A stretch of DNA of 64,000 nucleotides from Lacrimispora amygdalina (GCF_900205965.1 NZ_OAOF01000019.1:25524-89523); one strand, 5' to 3'. Shown: positions 31,551 to 40,518, counted from the first letter of the stretch. The notes: generated by a model not told the origin, from the sequence alone. A program made the numbers and translations.

Positions 31551-32211
31551 AACTGATCGCTTTTTCGGAAACCTTTTTCCTCTTTGGTACAAGAGAATCG
31601 CTATAAACAAACTGATACATAATATATGCCATGGCAATGGAACCGAGTCCGTCAAAAGCGGAATGCTGCTTTAAGAATACAGTTGCAAGGCAGATTAAAA
31701 TCATTAAAAGGAAGGATCCTGCACGTAACAAATTGTTGTTCTGCAAGCGCTGGCTGCGGCAGACCGCAATGTGTACACAGATGGAATTGTAAACGTGTAT
31801 ACTAGGAAATACGTTGGTACAGGTATCTGCAGCGTAGAGTCCCTTTACGATGGAAGAAAAAATATTCTTACCCGGATCAATGTAAGGCCTGAAATCCGTT
31901 CCATTGGGAAAAACGGTGCAGATCACCAGACTGATGGTCATTCCGGTGAAAAGCATTGTGCATAGTCTGTAATATTCTTTAACATCAAAAAAGAAAAAGT
32001 AACAGATGGAAATAGCCACATAACCAAACCAAAGAAGGTAAGGAACAATGAAATATTCATTAAAAGGAATATAGTCATCAATGGCAATATGCATGATATG
32101 GTAGTTGCTGGTCACAGTTTTTTCCAGGTATAAAAACCAGGGTAAATAGACCAAAGCATAACTGAGCAGCCAGGCATGCCGGTATTTGGTTAATAGCTGT
32201 TTTATATTCAT
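31549..32211 (-). CDS. PAP2-superfamily membrane phosphatase-like protein
   Basis: A 220-residue membrane protein with about six helices, related to type 2 phosphatidic acid phosphatases. Motif 2 is FPSIHVYNS near residue 138 and motif 3 is LKQHSAFDGLGSI near residue 182, giving the two catalytic histidines; motif 1 is weak (DFRPYIDPGKN). Likely hydrolyses or transfers a lipid phosphate in the cell membrane. The start at 32211 is preceded by AGAAGGG. Transcribed toward the glycosyltransferase terminator; a divergent promoter region separates it from the next gene. Confidence 0.82.
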   Translation of the reverse strand: MNIKQLLTKYRHAWLLSYALVYLPWFLYLEKTVTSNYHIMHIAIDDYIPFNEYFIVPYLLWFGYVAISICYFFFFDVKEYYRLCTMLFTGMTISLVICTVFPNGTDFRPYIDPGKNIFSSIVKGLYAADTCTNVFPSIHVYNSICVHIAVCRSQRLQNNNLLRAGSFLLMILICLATVFLKQHSAFDGLGSIAMAYIMYQFVYSDSLVPKRKKVSEKAIS

Positions 32212-32433
32212 AAGAAACACCCTTCTTGTCAATTGCGTGGGATAATAGTGATTAACTTTTGAGGATTATATCATACTCGATTTCACAGTACAATAGTATT
32301 TCATAAATGTTAATATTTTATTCAGTAAAGCTTTCAAATCATGTATTTAAATATAATCTTTTTATAAAACTGTTGATAGACCGTCCATCTTTGTGTATAG
32401 TATATAGGCAGACTTTTGTTTTGAAAGGAATAA

Positions 32434-32916
32434 ATGATGTTACAAAAATATATAATGGTATTTTTAATTTCCATGGTGCCGCTCATAGAATTAAGAGGAG
32501 CGATTCCTTACTCTGCAGTGATGGGACTGCCATTGTTACAGTCCTATTTGATAGCAATCATTGGAAATATGCTTCCGGTGCCGATTATTTTTCTATTTGC
32601 CCGGAAGGTTCTTGAGTGGGGAGGAGATAAGCCGGTAATCGGCGGCTTCTTTACGTGGTGCCTGAAAAAAGGAAAGCACGGCGGAGAAAAACTGCAGGCG
32701 AAAGCCGGAAGAGGATTGTTTATTGCTCTTTTGCTGTTTGTTGGCATTCCACTTCCGGGTACCGGTGCCTGGACCGGCACATTGGCAGCCAGCCTGCTTG
32801 ACATTGATTTTAAATCCAGTGTTTTAGCTGTGATGGGAGGCGTTCTTCTGGCAGGACTTATTATGGGGCTTGCCAGTGCAGGAATTCTTGGAGCGCTTCA
32901 ATCCGTTGTATTTTAA
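32434..32916 (+). CDS. Small multidrug export family membrane protein (COG2426)
   Basis: A 160-residue hydrophobic protein with four or five membrane segments. It starts near VFLISMVPLIELRGAIPYSA, which is typical of the small multidrug-export family, and has the conserved LLLFVGIPLPGTGAWTGTLAA stretch, here split by no gap, in its second half. The family name rests on old evidence and the transported substrate is unknown. A start at 32434 or the next ATG at 32437 are both compatible with AAAGGAA upstream. The Nudix gene follows after 24 bases, so the two may be cotranscribed. Confidence 0.8.
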   Translation: MMLQKYIMVFLISMVPLIELRGAIPYSAVMGLPLLQSYLIAIIGNMLPVPIIFLFARKVLEWGGDKPVIGGFFTWCLKKGKHGGEKLQAKAGRGLFIALLLFVGIPLPGTGAWTGTLAASLLDIDFKSSVLAVMGGVLLAGLIMGLASAGILGALQSVVF

Positions 32917-32940
32917 AAAACTGGTAGGAAGAAGGGCAGA

Positions 32941-33612
32941 ATGGAACGAAAGAATGAAGAAGGGCTGACGGAAAAAGAGTATCTTTTACAGTACCGTCCG
33001 GGAGATTACGAACGCCCGTCCGTAACGGTGGATATGCTGATTTTTGCATGGGACCAGGAGGAGTCGAAGACAGAAATCCTTCTCATTAAACGGAAAAACC
33101 ATCCCTGTATTGGTGAGTGGGCAATTCCAGGAGGATTTGTAAACATGGATGAATCCCTGGAAGACGCCGCAGCCAGGGAGCTGTTTGAGGAAACCGGGCT
33201 GAAGGGAATCTATATGGAACAGCTTTATACCTGGGGAAGTGTAAAAAGAGACCCCAGAACAAGAGTGATTTCCGTTTCTTACTTAGCGGCTGTTACAAAG
33301 GACCAGTTACAGGTTCAGGCAGGTGATGATGCGGGAAAAGCCTGTTGGTTTGAAGTGACAAAAAAGAAGCTTTCAGACCTTGAAAACGGCGCGACATATG
33401 CGCTTACCATTGAGAATGAAGACGAACATATTTTTATCAGCTACCGGATAACGGAAACCTTTGAACGGGATGGTCTGATGTGGAAAAAGGATACAGACAT
33501 TGAACTTCTTCCTGCAATTGATATGCTGGACCAGGAGAAGCTGGCATTTGACCATGCCGAAATTCTAAATGTTGCCATGGACCGGCTGGAAGAGCTGGAA
33601 AAAGAGGATTAA
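32941..33612 (+). CDS. Nudix hydrolase
   Basis: A 223-residue nucleotide-diphosphate hydrolase. The Nudix box begins GGFVNMDESLEDAAARELFE and continues EETGL (about residues 62-86), matching GX5EX7REUXEEXGU in full. The surrounding ILLIKRKNHPCIGEWAIPG and a C-terminal domain of about 80 residues resemble ADP-ribose pyrophosphatase-like and NrtR-like proteins, but no winged-helix segment is obvious, so I call an enzyme rather than a regulator. Substrate may be ADP-ribose or a related nucleotide sugar. A hairpin terminator follows. Confidence 0.9.
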   Translation: MERKNEEGLTEKEYLLQYRPGDYERPSVTVDMLIFAWDQEESKTEILLIKRKNHPCIGEWAIPGGFVNMDESLEDAAARELFEETGLKGIYMEQLYTWGSVKRDPRTRVISVSYLAAVTKDQLQVQAGDDAGKACWFEVTKKKLSDLENGATYALTIENEDEHIFISYRITETFERDGLMWKKDTDIELLPAIDMLDQEKLAFDHAEILNVAMDRLEELEKED

Positions 33613-33633
33613 GATAGTGCGTTATACAGTCAG

Positions 33634-33664
33634 TGCATCACTTTCATAAGTGGTGCATTCTTTA
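33634..33664 (+). terminator. Terminator after the Nudix gene
   Basis: TGCATCACTT pairs with AAGTGGTGCA over a four-base loop; TTCTTT follows. Confidence 0.7.
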
Positions 33665-33754
33665 ATTGTAAGAAAATTTTAAGCAGCAATGCCTTGCATT
33701 TATGATATACTGATAAAAGAAAAATGGGATGAAAGATACAGGAGATAATAGGTT

Positions 33755-34987
33755 ATGACAAAAAAAACATGCAGACTGATTAGTCTGGTAATTGGCTTTT
33801 CCCTTCTCACCTCCAGCATCTGTTATGGAACAGAGATACCGATGGTTCAGCCGTTTCCCGGTTCTGCCGGTACGACACAGGCGGCAGACGGGCCAGGCAC
33901 GGCAAAAAGCGGACAGGCAGAACAGGCAGCGGACAGCCGGAAATCTCCGGAGGCTCCTGCAGCGGTATCTGCAGAGACTTCCACAGCGGTTTCTTCACAA
34001 ACTTCTACAGTAAGTGTACCCCAGATCTCTTCGGAGGGAGCGGTATTAATGGATGCTGATACAGGAGCGCTTCTTTATTCAAAGAACAGTGAGACAAGGT
34101 ATTATCCGGCCAGTATCACCAAACTGATGACGGCTCTTTTAGTGGCAGAACGTACGAATCTGTCAGACACGGTTACCTTTTCTAAAACTGCCACTACAAA
34201 CCTGGAGTCAGGAGCGGTAACCCTGAATATGACGGAAGGAGACAGGCTGACAGTGGAGCAGAGTCTTTATGGTCTGATGCTTCGCTCTGCCAATGATGTG
34301 GCCAATGGTCTTGCTGAGCATGTATCGGGAAGCGTCAGCTCTTTTTCCCAGCTGATGAACGCAAGAGCAAAAGAGCTTGGCTGCACGAATACGAATTTTG
34401 CCAATCCCAACGGACTTAATAATTCCAATCATTATACGACACCCCATGATATGGCATTGATTGCAAGAGCCGCTTTTCAAAATAATGTGGTAAGAAAGGT
34501 CTGCTCTACTGTCCGTTATCAGATTCCGGCCACGAAGAAGGCTGGTGCAAGAACCGTAACCATGGGCCATAAAATGATTAATTCTGCAGACTCCCGTTAC
34601 TACCCCGGTGTGGTCGGCGGAAAGACAGGATATACTTCTCTGGCAGGCAATACCCTGGTTACATATGCGCAGAAGGATGGAGTACGTTTCATTGTGGTCA
34701 TTATGAAAAGTAAATCCACTCATTATAACGATACAAAAGCACTTCTTGATTATGGATTTGCCTTAAAGGGGACAGGCGGCAGCCATTTAAAAGCCAATGC
34801 TTCCTCCGGATGGGTTCAGTCAGAGGGAAGATGGTATTATTATCATACTGACGGAACCATGGCATGCAATGACTGGGTGAAAACCAATGAGAAGTGGTAT
34901 TATCTGGGCAGTGACGGTGTTATGCTAAAGGATACGGTAACACCTGATGGATATCGTCTGGATGCCTCAGGTGTCTGGATTTCATAA
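33755..34987 (+). CDS. D-alanyl-D-alanine carboxypeptidase with wall-binding repeats
   Basis: Penicillin-binding protein of the S11 family, 410 residues, exported by a signal peptide (about 1-26). A low-complexity Ala/Thr/Ser/Gln/Pro linker (about 30-88) leads to the catalytic domain: SITKLMTALL near residue 119 (nucleophile Ser and Lys), SANDVANGL near residue 180, and GGKTGYTSL near residue 290. The last 60 residues hold two choline-binding-like repeats (GWVQSEGRWYYYHTDGTMA and DWVKTNEKWYYLGSDGVML) that attach it to the envelope. It trims the terminal D-Ala of peptidoglycan stem peptides. Unlike typical DacA it lacks a C-terminal amphipathic membrane anchor. Confidence 0.93.
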   Translation: MTKKTCRLISLVIGFSLLTSSICYGTEIPMVQPFPGSAGTTQAADGPGTAKSGQAEQAADSRKSPEAPAAVSAETSTAVSSQTSTVSVPQISSEGAVLMDADTGALLYSKNSETRYYPASITKLMTALLVAERTNLSDTVTFSKTATTNLESGAVTLNMTEGDRLTVEQSLYGLMLRSANDVANGLAEHVSGSVSSFSQLMNARAKELGCTNTNFANPNGLNNSNHYTTPHDMALIARAAFQNNVVRKVCSTVRYQIPATKKAGARTVTMGHKMINSADSRYYPGVVGGKTGYTSLAGNTLVTYAQKDGVRFIVVIMKSKSTHYNDTKALLDYGFALKGTGGSHLKANASSGWVQSEGRWYYYHTDGTMACNDWVKTNEKWYYLGSDGVMLKDTVTPDGYRLDASGVWIS

Positions 34988-35002
34988 AGAGGACGATACA
35001 AG

Positions 35003-35024
35003 AAAAGAGCCGTACGGCTCTTTT
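35003..35024. terminator. Bidirectional terminator, perfect palindrome
   Basis: A 22-bp perfect palindrome (AAAAGAGCCGT and its complement) between converging genes, giving T runs on both strands. Confidence 0.9.
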
Positions 35025-35025
35025 T

Positions 35026-35283
35026 CTAACGTTCTTTATTTTCCTCTTGGGCAGTATCACAGGACCTTTCTGTAATATCGCAGATATCGGTCCGGTATTC
35101 CATAATTTCTTCCACGCTGCAGTCTAAAATTCTGCACAGCATGTCAATCGTATGAGTAGATACGAAATTGTTTTTCTTAAGCCGCCCGATTTGACCGGCG
35201 CTGACCTTGCAATATTTGATCAGATGATACTGGCTGACGTTTTTCTTTTTCATGGTTTCCCACAGTCTGTCATAAACAATCAT
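35026..35283 (-). CDS. XRE-type helix-turn-helix regulator (small)
   Basis: An 85-residue DNA-binding protein. The Cro/C1-type helix-turn-helix spans about residues 16-60, with NVSQYHLIKYCKVSAGQIGR and THTIDMLCRILDCSVEEIM, the form common in small clostridial regulators. A hydrophilic tail (about 62-85) has no recognised domain. It is a single gene between the carboxypeptidase and metallophosphoesterase genes. Target genes cannot be inferred; phage-like neighbours are absent, so it is probably a chromosomal regulator. Confidence 0.85.
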   Translation of the reverse strand: MIVYDRLWETMKKKNVSQYHLIKYCKVSAGQIGRLKKNNFVSTHTIDMLCRILDCSVEEIMEYRTDICDITERSCDTAQEENKER

Positions 35284-35452
35284 AGTTAGTCACCTCACAC
35301 CTTTATTAAACCTTGATTATCCAGTATTGCATATTATCCATAATTGGTTTCTATCATACAGGAAACGTATGTGATTATGGAAGCCCCGGACTTGACGGAG
35401 ACGGACTCTTCATTGTATGATGAAAGGACAGTAAAAAAAGGAATGAGAGAAG

Positions 35453-36328
35453 ATGAGGAATAATCAGATGTGGTTTGCTGCCGGAGTTTTTTGTGCTGCT
35501 GCCGGCGCAGTATCTCTGCTGCGTTCGGAATACGAGAGAGAACAGCTTTCTGTGGAGAGAACCGTTCTGGAAAGCAGTAAGATCGGAAAAAACGTAAGGC
35601 TTGTATTTCTTTCGGACCTTCACAGTCATTGTTTTGGAGCAGACAATAAAAGACTTCTTCAGGCAATTGATCACGAGAATCCGGATCTGGTGCTTGCCGG
35701 CGGAGATATGATGGTTGTAAAGAAAACAGCGGATACCCGGATCAGTTTACAACTGATGGAGAAGCTGGCTAACCGCTATCCGGTTTTTTACGGCAATGGG
35801 AATCATGAAAACCGCATGGACCGGGAACGTCTGGTCTATGGTGACCAGTATGATACGTATGAAAACAGCTTAAAACAGCTGGGTGTAATCGTTTTAAAGG
35901 ACCGGACAGAATTATACCGGAAGGATATTGCCATAACAGGTGTTGATTTAAAGGAAGGCTGTTATAAGGATTTTCGGCCGGAGCGCCTTTTGCCGGAAGA
36001 ACTGGAACAAAAAGCAGGGAAGGCATCGAAGGAACGGTTTCAGATTCTATTGTCCCATTCCCCTCTTTATTTTAAGACTTATAAAAGCTGGGGAGCTGAT
36101 CTGACTTTATCCGGCCATTTCCATGGAGGAACCATACGCCTTCCATATCTGGGAGGAGTAATGACTCCCCAATATCAGTTTTTTAATCCCTACTGCGCAG
36201 GGACGTTTCAGACAGATGGGAAATATATGATTGTAAGCAGAGGTCTGGGCACACACTCGATAAATATCCGCCTGAATAACAAGCCCCAGTTAGTTATCGT
36301 GGATTTAAAACCAAAATCTTCAATTTGA
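35453..36328 (+). CDS. Membrane-anchored metallophosphoesterase
   Basis: A 291-residue calcineurin-like phosphoesterase with one N-terminal membrane segment (about 6-23). All five metal-binding blocks are present: SDLHSH near residue 54, GGDMM near residue 81, GNHENR near residue 111, LSHSPL near residue 200 and SGHFHGG near residue 221. YkuE-like proteins of this class hydrolyse phospholipid or nucleotide phosphoesters at the cell surface. It is a single gene ahead of the scpA promoter; the start has GAGAGAAG upstream. Confidence 0.9.
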   Translation: MRNNQMWFAAGVFCAAAGAVSLLRSEYEREQLSVERTVLESSKIGKNVRLVFLSDLHSHCFGADNKRLLQAIDHENPDLVLAGGDMMVVKKTADTRISLQLMEKLANRYPVFYGNGNHENRMDRERLVYGDQYDTYENSLKQLGVIVLKDRTELYRKDIAITGVDLKEGCYKDFRPERLLPEELEQKAGKASKERFQILLSHSPLYFKTYKSWGADLTLSGHFHGGTIRLPYLGGVMTPQYQFFNPYCAGTFQTDGKYMIVSRGLGTHSINIRLNNKPQLVIVDLKPKSSI

Positions 36329-36339
36329 CCTTCCATATA

Positions 36340-36368
36340 TTTACAGATTGGTCTGGATTTGGTATACT
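36340..36368 (+). promoter_or_regulatory. Promoter of the scpA operon
   Basis: TTTACA at 36340-36345, 17-base spacer, TATACT at 36363-36368; the scpA start is 38 bases downstream. Confidence 0.7.
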
Positions 36369-36406
36369 GCTTTTTAGCATGCTTTCAATCAGCTTTGGAG
36401 GAATAT

Positions 36407-37213
36407 ATGGGAATCTCTTATAAACTGGATAATTTCGAAGGACCACTTGATCTGCTGCTTCACTTGATTGATAAAAACAAGGTGAATATCTATGACATTC
36501 CCATTGTGACCATTACGGAACAGTATCTGGATTACATGAATCATATGGAAACAGAGGATTTAAATATTGTCAGTGAATTTCTCGTCATGGCTGCGACGCT
36601 GATCGATATTAAAGCGCGCATGCTTCTTCCCAAAGAAATTAATGAAGAAGGGGAGGAAGAGGATCCCAGGGCTGAACTTGTTGCACGCCTTCTGGAATAC
36701 AAGTATTTTAAATATATGGCGTCAGAGCTTAGAGACCGGGAGGTAGGTGCAGACCGTCTGTTATTCAAAACACCTACTGTACCGGCGGAGGTATCCAAAT
36801 ATGAACCTCCCATAGATTTAGACAAGCTTCTTGACGGACTGACTCTGGCAAAGCTGCAGGAGATTTTCCGGGCGGTGACGAAGCGGACGCAGGACCGTGT
36901 GGATCCCATCAGAAGCCGGTTTGGAAATATCCGCAAGGAAGCAGTCAGCCTGGAGGATAAAATAGCATCAGTTATGGATTTTGCCAGACAGCACCGGAAG
37001 TTCTCCTTCCGTAGGATGCTGGAAGGGCAGCCTGACCGGATTGAAGTAGTCGTAACTTTTTTAGCGCTTCTGGAGCTCATGAAGATCGGCAAGATCGCTC
37101 TGACCCAGGAGCATTTATTTGATGATATGATGATTGAGACCCTGGAGCCGGAAGGCGGGGAAGGGGAACTGGATTTTACGGATCTGGGAGAGGAAGAGAA
37201 AGTCAATGGATAA
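36407..37213 (+). CDS. scpA: Segregation and condensation protein A
   Basis: Kleisin subunit of the bacterial SMC condensin, 268 residues. The N-terminal YKLDNFEGPLDLLLHLIDKN and NIYDIPIVTITEQYLDYM form the part that binds the SMC neck, and the C-terminal winged helix includes VVVTFLALLELMKIGKI, which binds the SMC head. With SMC and ScpB it compacts and separates the chromosome. The start at 36407 has GGAGG 5 bases away. Overlaps scpB by 8 bases, giving coupled expression of the two subunits. Confidence 0.95.
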   Translation: MGISYKLDNFEGPLDLLLHLIDKNKVNIYDIPIVTITEQYLDYMNHMETEDLNIVSEFLVMAATLIDIKARMLLPKEINEEGEEEDPRAELVARLLEYKYFKYMASELRDREVGADRLLFKTPTVPAEVSKYEPPIDLDKLLDGLTLAKLQEIFRAVTKRTQDRVDPIRSRFGNIRKEAVSLEDKIASVMDFARQHRKFSFRRMLEGQPDRIEVVVTFLALLELMKIGKIALTQEHLFDDMMIETLEPEGGEGELDFTDLGEEEKVNG

Positions 37214-37883
37214 AGAAACTCTGACAGCAGACAGGTCAGCAAAGAGCGCGAAAGAAGAAAAGAAATGGGAAGCGGTCATTGAGGCGGTTCTTTTTACCAT
37301 GGGGAATTCGGTTGAGCTTGGCCGGCTGGCTGCAGCCATCGGTCAGGATGAAGAAACAGCCAGAGAAACGGTGCTCCGGCTGATGAAGCGTTATGAGACG
37401 GGAAAGAAGGGAATGCAGATTATTGCGCTGGAGAACAGCTATCAGATGTGTACCCGCCCGGAATATTACGAGAATTTAATAAGGGTTGCCTGCACGCCCA
37501 AAAAGCAGGTATTGTCAGAAGTGGTTTTGGAGACACTCTCCATCATTGCTTACAAACAGCCTGTTACGAAGCTGGAGATAGAGAAGATCCGCGGTGTCAA
37601 GTCGGACCATGCGGTCAACAAGCTGGTGGAATATAATCTGGTATATGAGGTGGGACGTTTAGATGCGCCTGGACGTCCTGCACTTTTTGCAACAACGGAA
37701 GAATTTTTAAGAAGATTTGGAATTGGCTCCACTCAGAATTTACCGGCTGCAGATCCTTTGGTCGCAGCGGAGATTCGTATGGAAGTGGAAGAAGAACTAT
37801 CTGGAAGCGGATTATTGCTTACGGAGGAAGAAAACAGTGATGCACAGCAGGAGGAATACATTGACAGCGAACATAAAGATTAA
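37206..37883 (+). CDS. scpB: Segregation and condensation protein B
   Basis: Dimeric winged-helix partner of ScpA, 225 residues, with two winged-helix domains: first at about 20-100 (EAVIEAVLFTMGNSVELGRL), second at about 105-175 (SEVVLETLSIIAYKQPVTKL, then IEKIRGVKSDHAVNKLVE). The acidic tail after residue 190 is variable in the family. The start at 37206 lies inside the end of scpA, and its own end overlaps the start of dut by 23 bases, so the three genes are closely packed. Confidence 0.94.
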   Translation: MDKETLTADRSAKSAKEEKKWEAVIEAVLFTMGNSVELGRLAAAIGQDEETARETVLRLMKRYETGKKGMQIIALENSYQMCTRPEYYENLIRVACTPKKQVLSEVVLETLSIIAYKQPVTKLEIEKIRGVKSDHAVNKLVEYNLVYEVGRLDAPGRPALFATTEEFLRRFGIGSTQNLPAADPLVAAEIRMEVEEELSGSGLLLTEEENSDAQQEEYIDSEHKD

Positions 37884-38298
37884 ATATTTTACAGATGAAA
37901 TAGAGAGACTGAGATACATAGACGGCAAATCCGACTGGATTGATTTACGTGCTGCAAAAGAAGTGGAGTTAAAAGCAGGTGAATTTAAATTGATCCCTCT
38001 TGGAATTGCCATGGAACTTCCTGCCGGCTATGAAGCCCATGTGGTCCCGAGAAGCAGTACGTATAAAAATTACGGAATTATTCAGACTAACAGCATGGGT
38101 ATCATTGATGAGACTTACTGCGGAGAGAATGACCAGTGGTTTTTCCCTGCATATGCACTACGGGATACGGTGATTCATGTCAATGACCGGATCTGCCAGT
38201 TCCGCATAACAGAGCATCAGCCCGCCATCTGCTTTGAGGAAGTTAATTGTATGGAGCATGAGGACCGGGGCGGACACGGAAGCACTGGAATACAATAA
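37861..38298 (+). CDS. dut: dUTP diphosphatase
   Basis: Trimeric dUTPase of 145 residues that converts dUTP to dUMP, keeping uracil out of DNA and feeding dTMP synthesis. All five motifs are visible: IDLRAAKE, PRSSTYKNYG, NSMGIIDETYCGE, DRICQFRI and RGGHGSTG. I choose TTG at 37861 because AGGAGG lies exactly 6 bases upstream and the protein then begins MTANIKIKYF, as homologues do; an ATG at 37840 is in frame but has poorer spacing. Motif 5 is one or two residues shorter than the usual RGxxGFGSTG. Overlaps scpB. Confidence 0.9.
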   Translation: MTANIKIKYFTDEIERLRYIDGKSDWIDLRAAKEVELKAGEFKLIPLGIAMELPAGYEAHVVPRSSTYKNYGIIQTNSMGIIDETYCGENDQWFFPAYALRDTVIHVNDRICQFRITEHQPAICFEEVNCMEHEDRGGHGSTGIQ

Positions 38299-38332
38299 CA
38301 TTGATAGATTTGTGAAAGTTGGAGATATTAAC

Positions 38333-39109
38333 ATGAAAAGAAAAACCGGATATGGAACGCTTTTAATTGTTCTTACTCTGATTCTTACAATGTCATCCGG
38401 ATGCGGGAATAAAGTGAGCCGGTATACGTACCGGGATGACGGAATAAAGGCGCTTAATGAAGGGAATTACAAGGATGCCATACAGTACTTAAACCAGGCC
38501 ATTGATGCGAAAAAGGGACTGGTAGGAACGTTTGACACGGATGTATTAAAATACAGGGCAGAAGCGGAATATCTTTCTGGTGATTTTAAGGCAGCAGCCG
38601 GTACCTATGATATATTAATTAAAATTGATGGGGAAAAGCCTGAGTACTTAAACATGCGCAGCGCCTCCAGAGCCGGTGCAGGAGATAATGACGGTGCCAT
38701 AGCCGATTATAACCGCAGCATGGAACTGGATCCGGACAACAAAGCTCCAGGAAGAATGAACGCCCTTTTAGCAGCAGGAGCAGCCATGGAAGCAGCAGGA
38801 TCTCCTTCAGATGCAATGACTCTTTACGAAGGTGCCGCAGCAGCAGAAGAAGCAGGCCCCATGCTCTATAACCGTATGGGTTTATGCAAGATGGCGGATA
38901 AAGACTGGGATGGGGCGCTTTTGGCATTTCAGACCGGCCTTTCTAAACCAGAAGCATCAAGTGTGCCGGAGCTGTTGTTTAACACGGCTGTTGTATATGA
39001 ACGGAAGGGAGAGTTTAAGAAAGCTCTGGATTTCATGCAGCAATATATTTCTTTGCATGGGCCGGATGACGAAGCACAACGGGAAATTACATTTTTGAAG
39101 TCGAGATAG
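38333..39109 (+). CDS. Tetratricopeptide-repeat lipoprotein
   Basis: Exported 258-residue lipoprotein: signal peptide, lipobox ending SSGCG with Cys24, then at least five TPR-like helical hairpins (for example GIKALNEGNYKDAIQYLNQA, DGAIADYNRSMELDPD and AVVYERKGEFKKALDFM). TPR proteins are protein-binding scaffolds; this one would sit on the outer face of the membrane. It lies in the scpA-hflX operon, 34 bases after dut and 12 before hflX. No specific function is recognised. The start at 38333 has GGAGAT upstream. Confidence 0.85.
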   Translation: MKRKTGYGTLLIVLTLILTMSSGCGNKVSRYTYRDDGIKALNEGNYKDAIQYLNQAIDAKKGLVGTFDTDVLKYRAEAEYLSGDFKAAAGTYDILIKIDGEKPEYLNMRSASRAGAGDNDGAIADYNRSMELDPDNKAPGRMNALLAAGAAMEAAGSPSDAMTLYEGAAAAEEAGPMLYNRMGLCKMADKDWDGALLAFQTGLSKPEASSVPELLFNTAVVYERKGEFKKALDFMQQYISLHGPDDEAQREITFLKSR

Positions 39110-39121
39110 GTTGGAGAAGGA

Positions 39122-40393
39122 ATGGCAGAACTGATAGAATTAAAAGAAATTGAAGAAAAGGTTATTCTGGCAGCGGTCAGTACTGGAGACGGGACAGATG
39201 TAAGAGCATCGCTCGATGAACTGGAAGAGCTGGTAAAGACGGCAGGTGCCGCTGCAGTGGATAAGATAATTCAGAACCGGGAAAGAATTCATCCGGGAAC
39301 TTATCTTGGAAAAGGCAAGATTGATGAAATCCGGGAGCGTATATTTGAGCTTGGAGCAACCGGAGTTGTGTGTGACGATGAGCTGTCACCTGCGCAGATG
39401 CGCAATCTGGAGGACGCTCTTCAGATTAAGGTAATGGACCGGACAATGGTAATTCTCGATATATTTGCAGCCAGAGCCACCACAAGTGAAGGTAAGATCC
39501 AGGTGGAACTTGCACAGCTGCGATACCGTTCGGCTAGGCTGGTAGGATTACGAAGCTCATTATCCCGTCTTGGCGGTGGTATCGGAACAAGAGGGCCTGG
39601 AGAGAAAAAGCTGGAGATGGACAGGAGACTGATTCACGACAGGATCAGCGTTCTGAAAGCGGATTTAGAGGCTGTAAAGCGTCACAGAGAGGTAGCCAGA
39701 CAGCAGAGAGATAAAAATCACATGCCTGTGGCAGCTATTGTGGGATATACCAACGCAGGCAAATCCACCCTGTTAAACCATCTGACCGGTGCCGGAATTC
39801 TGGCGGAGGACAAGCTTTTTGCAACGTTAGATCCCACAACAAGAAACTTAAGTCTGCCGGGGGGACAGCAGATACTTTTAACAGATACCGTTGGATTTAT
39901 CAGAAAACTGCCCCATCATTTGATTGAGGCGTTTAAAAGCACCCTGGAAGAGGCCAAATACAGCGATATTATCCTTCATGTAGTGGACTGCTCCAATCCT
40001 CAGATGGATATCCAGATGCATGTGGTATATGAGACGTTACGGGAACTGGGTGTTACAGATAAGGTTATGGTTACTGTATTTAATAAAATAGATGCAGCAG
40101 AACCGGATGTTACCCTTAAAGATATTTCATCGGATTTTCAGGTCCGGATCTCCGCGCGTACAGGAGAAGGTCTTGATGAACTGGAGAATGTGCTGGAATC
40201 TATTTTAAGAAGCAGAAGAATTTATTTAGAAAAAGTTTATTCTTACAAGGACGCTGGATTGATCCAGCAGATCCGTAAATACGGTCAGCTTTTAAGAGAA
40301 GAATACTTAGAAGATGGTATACTGGTGAACGCTTATGTACCAGCAGAATTGTTTGCAGGTCTGGCAGGCAGCCGGGATATTTTAGACGAATGA
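39122..40393 (+). CDS. hflX: GTPase HflX
   Basis: Ribosome-associated GTPase of 423 residues that splits or rescues stalled 70S ribosomes under stress. N-terminal HflX domain (about 1-195) includes NRERIHPGTYLGKGKIDEI, with its glycine-rich block FGLGGGIGTRGPGE-like region (SRLGGGIGTRGPGEKK), then the G domain: G1 GYTNAGKST near residue 206, G3 DTVGFIRKLPHHLIEAF, G4 NKID, followed by a C-terminal domain. Last gene of the scpA operon; a strong terminator with NrdR-like half-sites follows. Confidence 0.95.
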   Translation: MAELIELKEIEEKVILAAVSTGDGTDVRASLDELEELVKTAGAAAVDKIIQNRERIHPGTYLGKGKIDEIRERIFELGATGVVCDDELSPAQMRNLEDALQIKVMDRTMVILDIFAARATTSEGKIQVELAQLRYRSARLVGLRSSLSRLGGGIGTRGPGEKKLEMDRRLIHDRISVLKADLEAVKRHREVARQQRDKNHMPVAAIVGYTNAGKSTLLNHLTGAGILAEDKLFATLDPTTRNLSLPGGQQILLTDTVGFIRKLPHHLIEAFKSTLEEAKYSDIILHVVDCSNPQMDIQMHVVYETLRELGVTDKVMVTVFNKIDAAEPDVTLKDISSDFQVRISARTGEGLDELENVLESILRSRRIYLEKVYSYKDAGLIQQIRKYGQLLREEYLEDGILVNAYVPAELFAGLAGSRDILDE

Positions 40394-40395
40394 GA

Positions 40396-40455
40396 AAGCA
40401 CAATATGTTGATTTTGGGACAAAAACAAAATCCACATATTGTGTTTTCTTTTTTG
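40396..40455 (+). terminator. Terminator after hflX
   Basis: A long stem (AAAGCACAATATGT against ACATATTGTGTTTT, extended inward by GATTTTG and CAAAATC) ends in six T. The same bases form two NrdR-box-like repeats. Confidence 0.8.
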
Positions 40456-40467
40456 ATCTGCTATAAT
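40398..40467 (+). promoter_or_regulatory. nrdD promoter with tandem NrdR-box-like sites
   Basis: Consensus TATAAT at 40462-40467 with TTGTGT at 40439-40444 (17-base spacer). Two 16-bp segments, 40398-40413 (GCACAATATGTTGATT) and 40429-40444 (AATCCACATATTGTGT on the plus strand), each match the NrdR-box consensus ACACWATATATWGTGT at about 12 positions and are 31 bp apart start to start, the spacing of known tandem NrdR sites. The second overlaps the -35 box. Confidence 0.6.
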
Positions 40468-40518
40468 ACATCTGTATTTAAAAAGTGAAACGGTTTTTGT
40501 GAAAGGAGTAAAGGTCTG

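Noticed and set aside
33900..34020. Low-complexity repeat in the carboxypeptidase gene
   Set aside because: It encodes an Ala/Gln/Thr/Ser linker between signal peptide and enzyme domain; not a DNA repeat element.
36541..37242. 233-codon minus-strand frame across scpA
   Set aside because: Serine/arginine-rich composition typical of an antisense shadow; scpA is certain on the plus strand.
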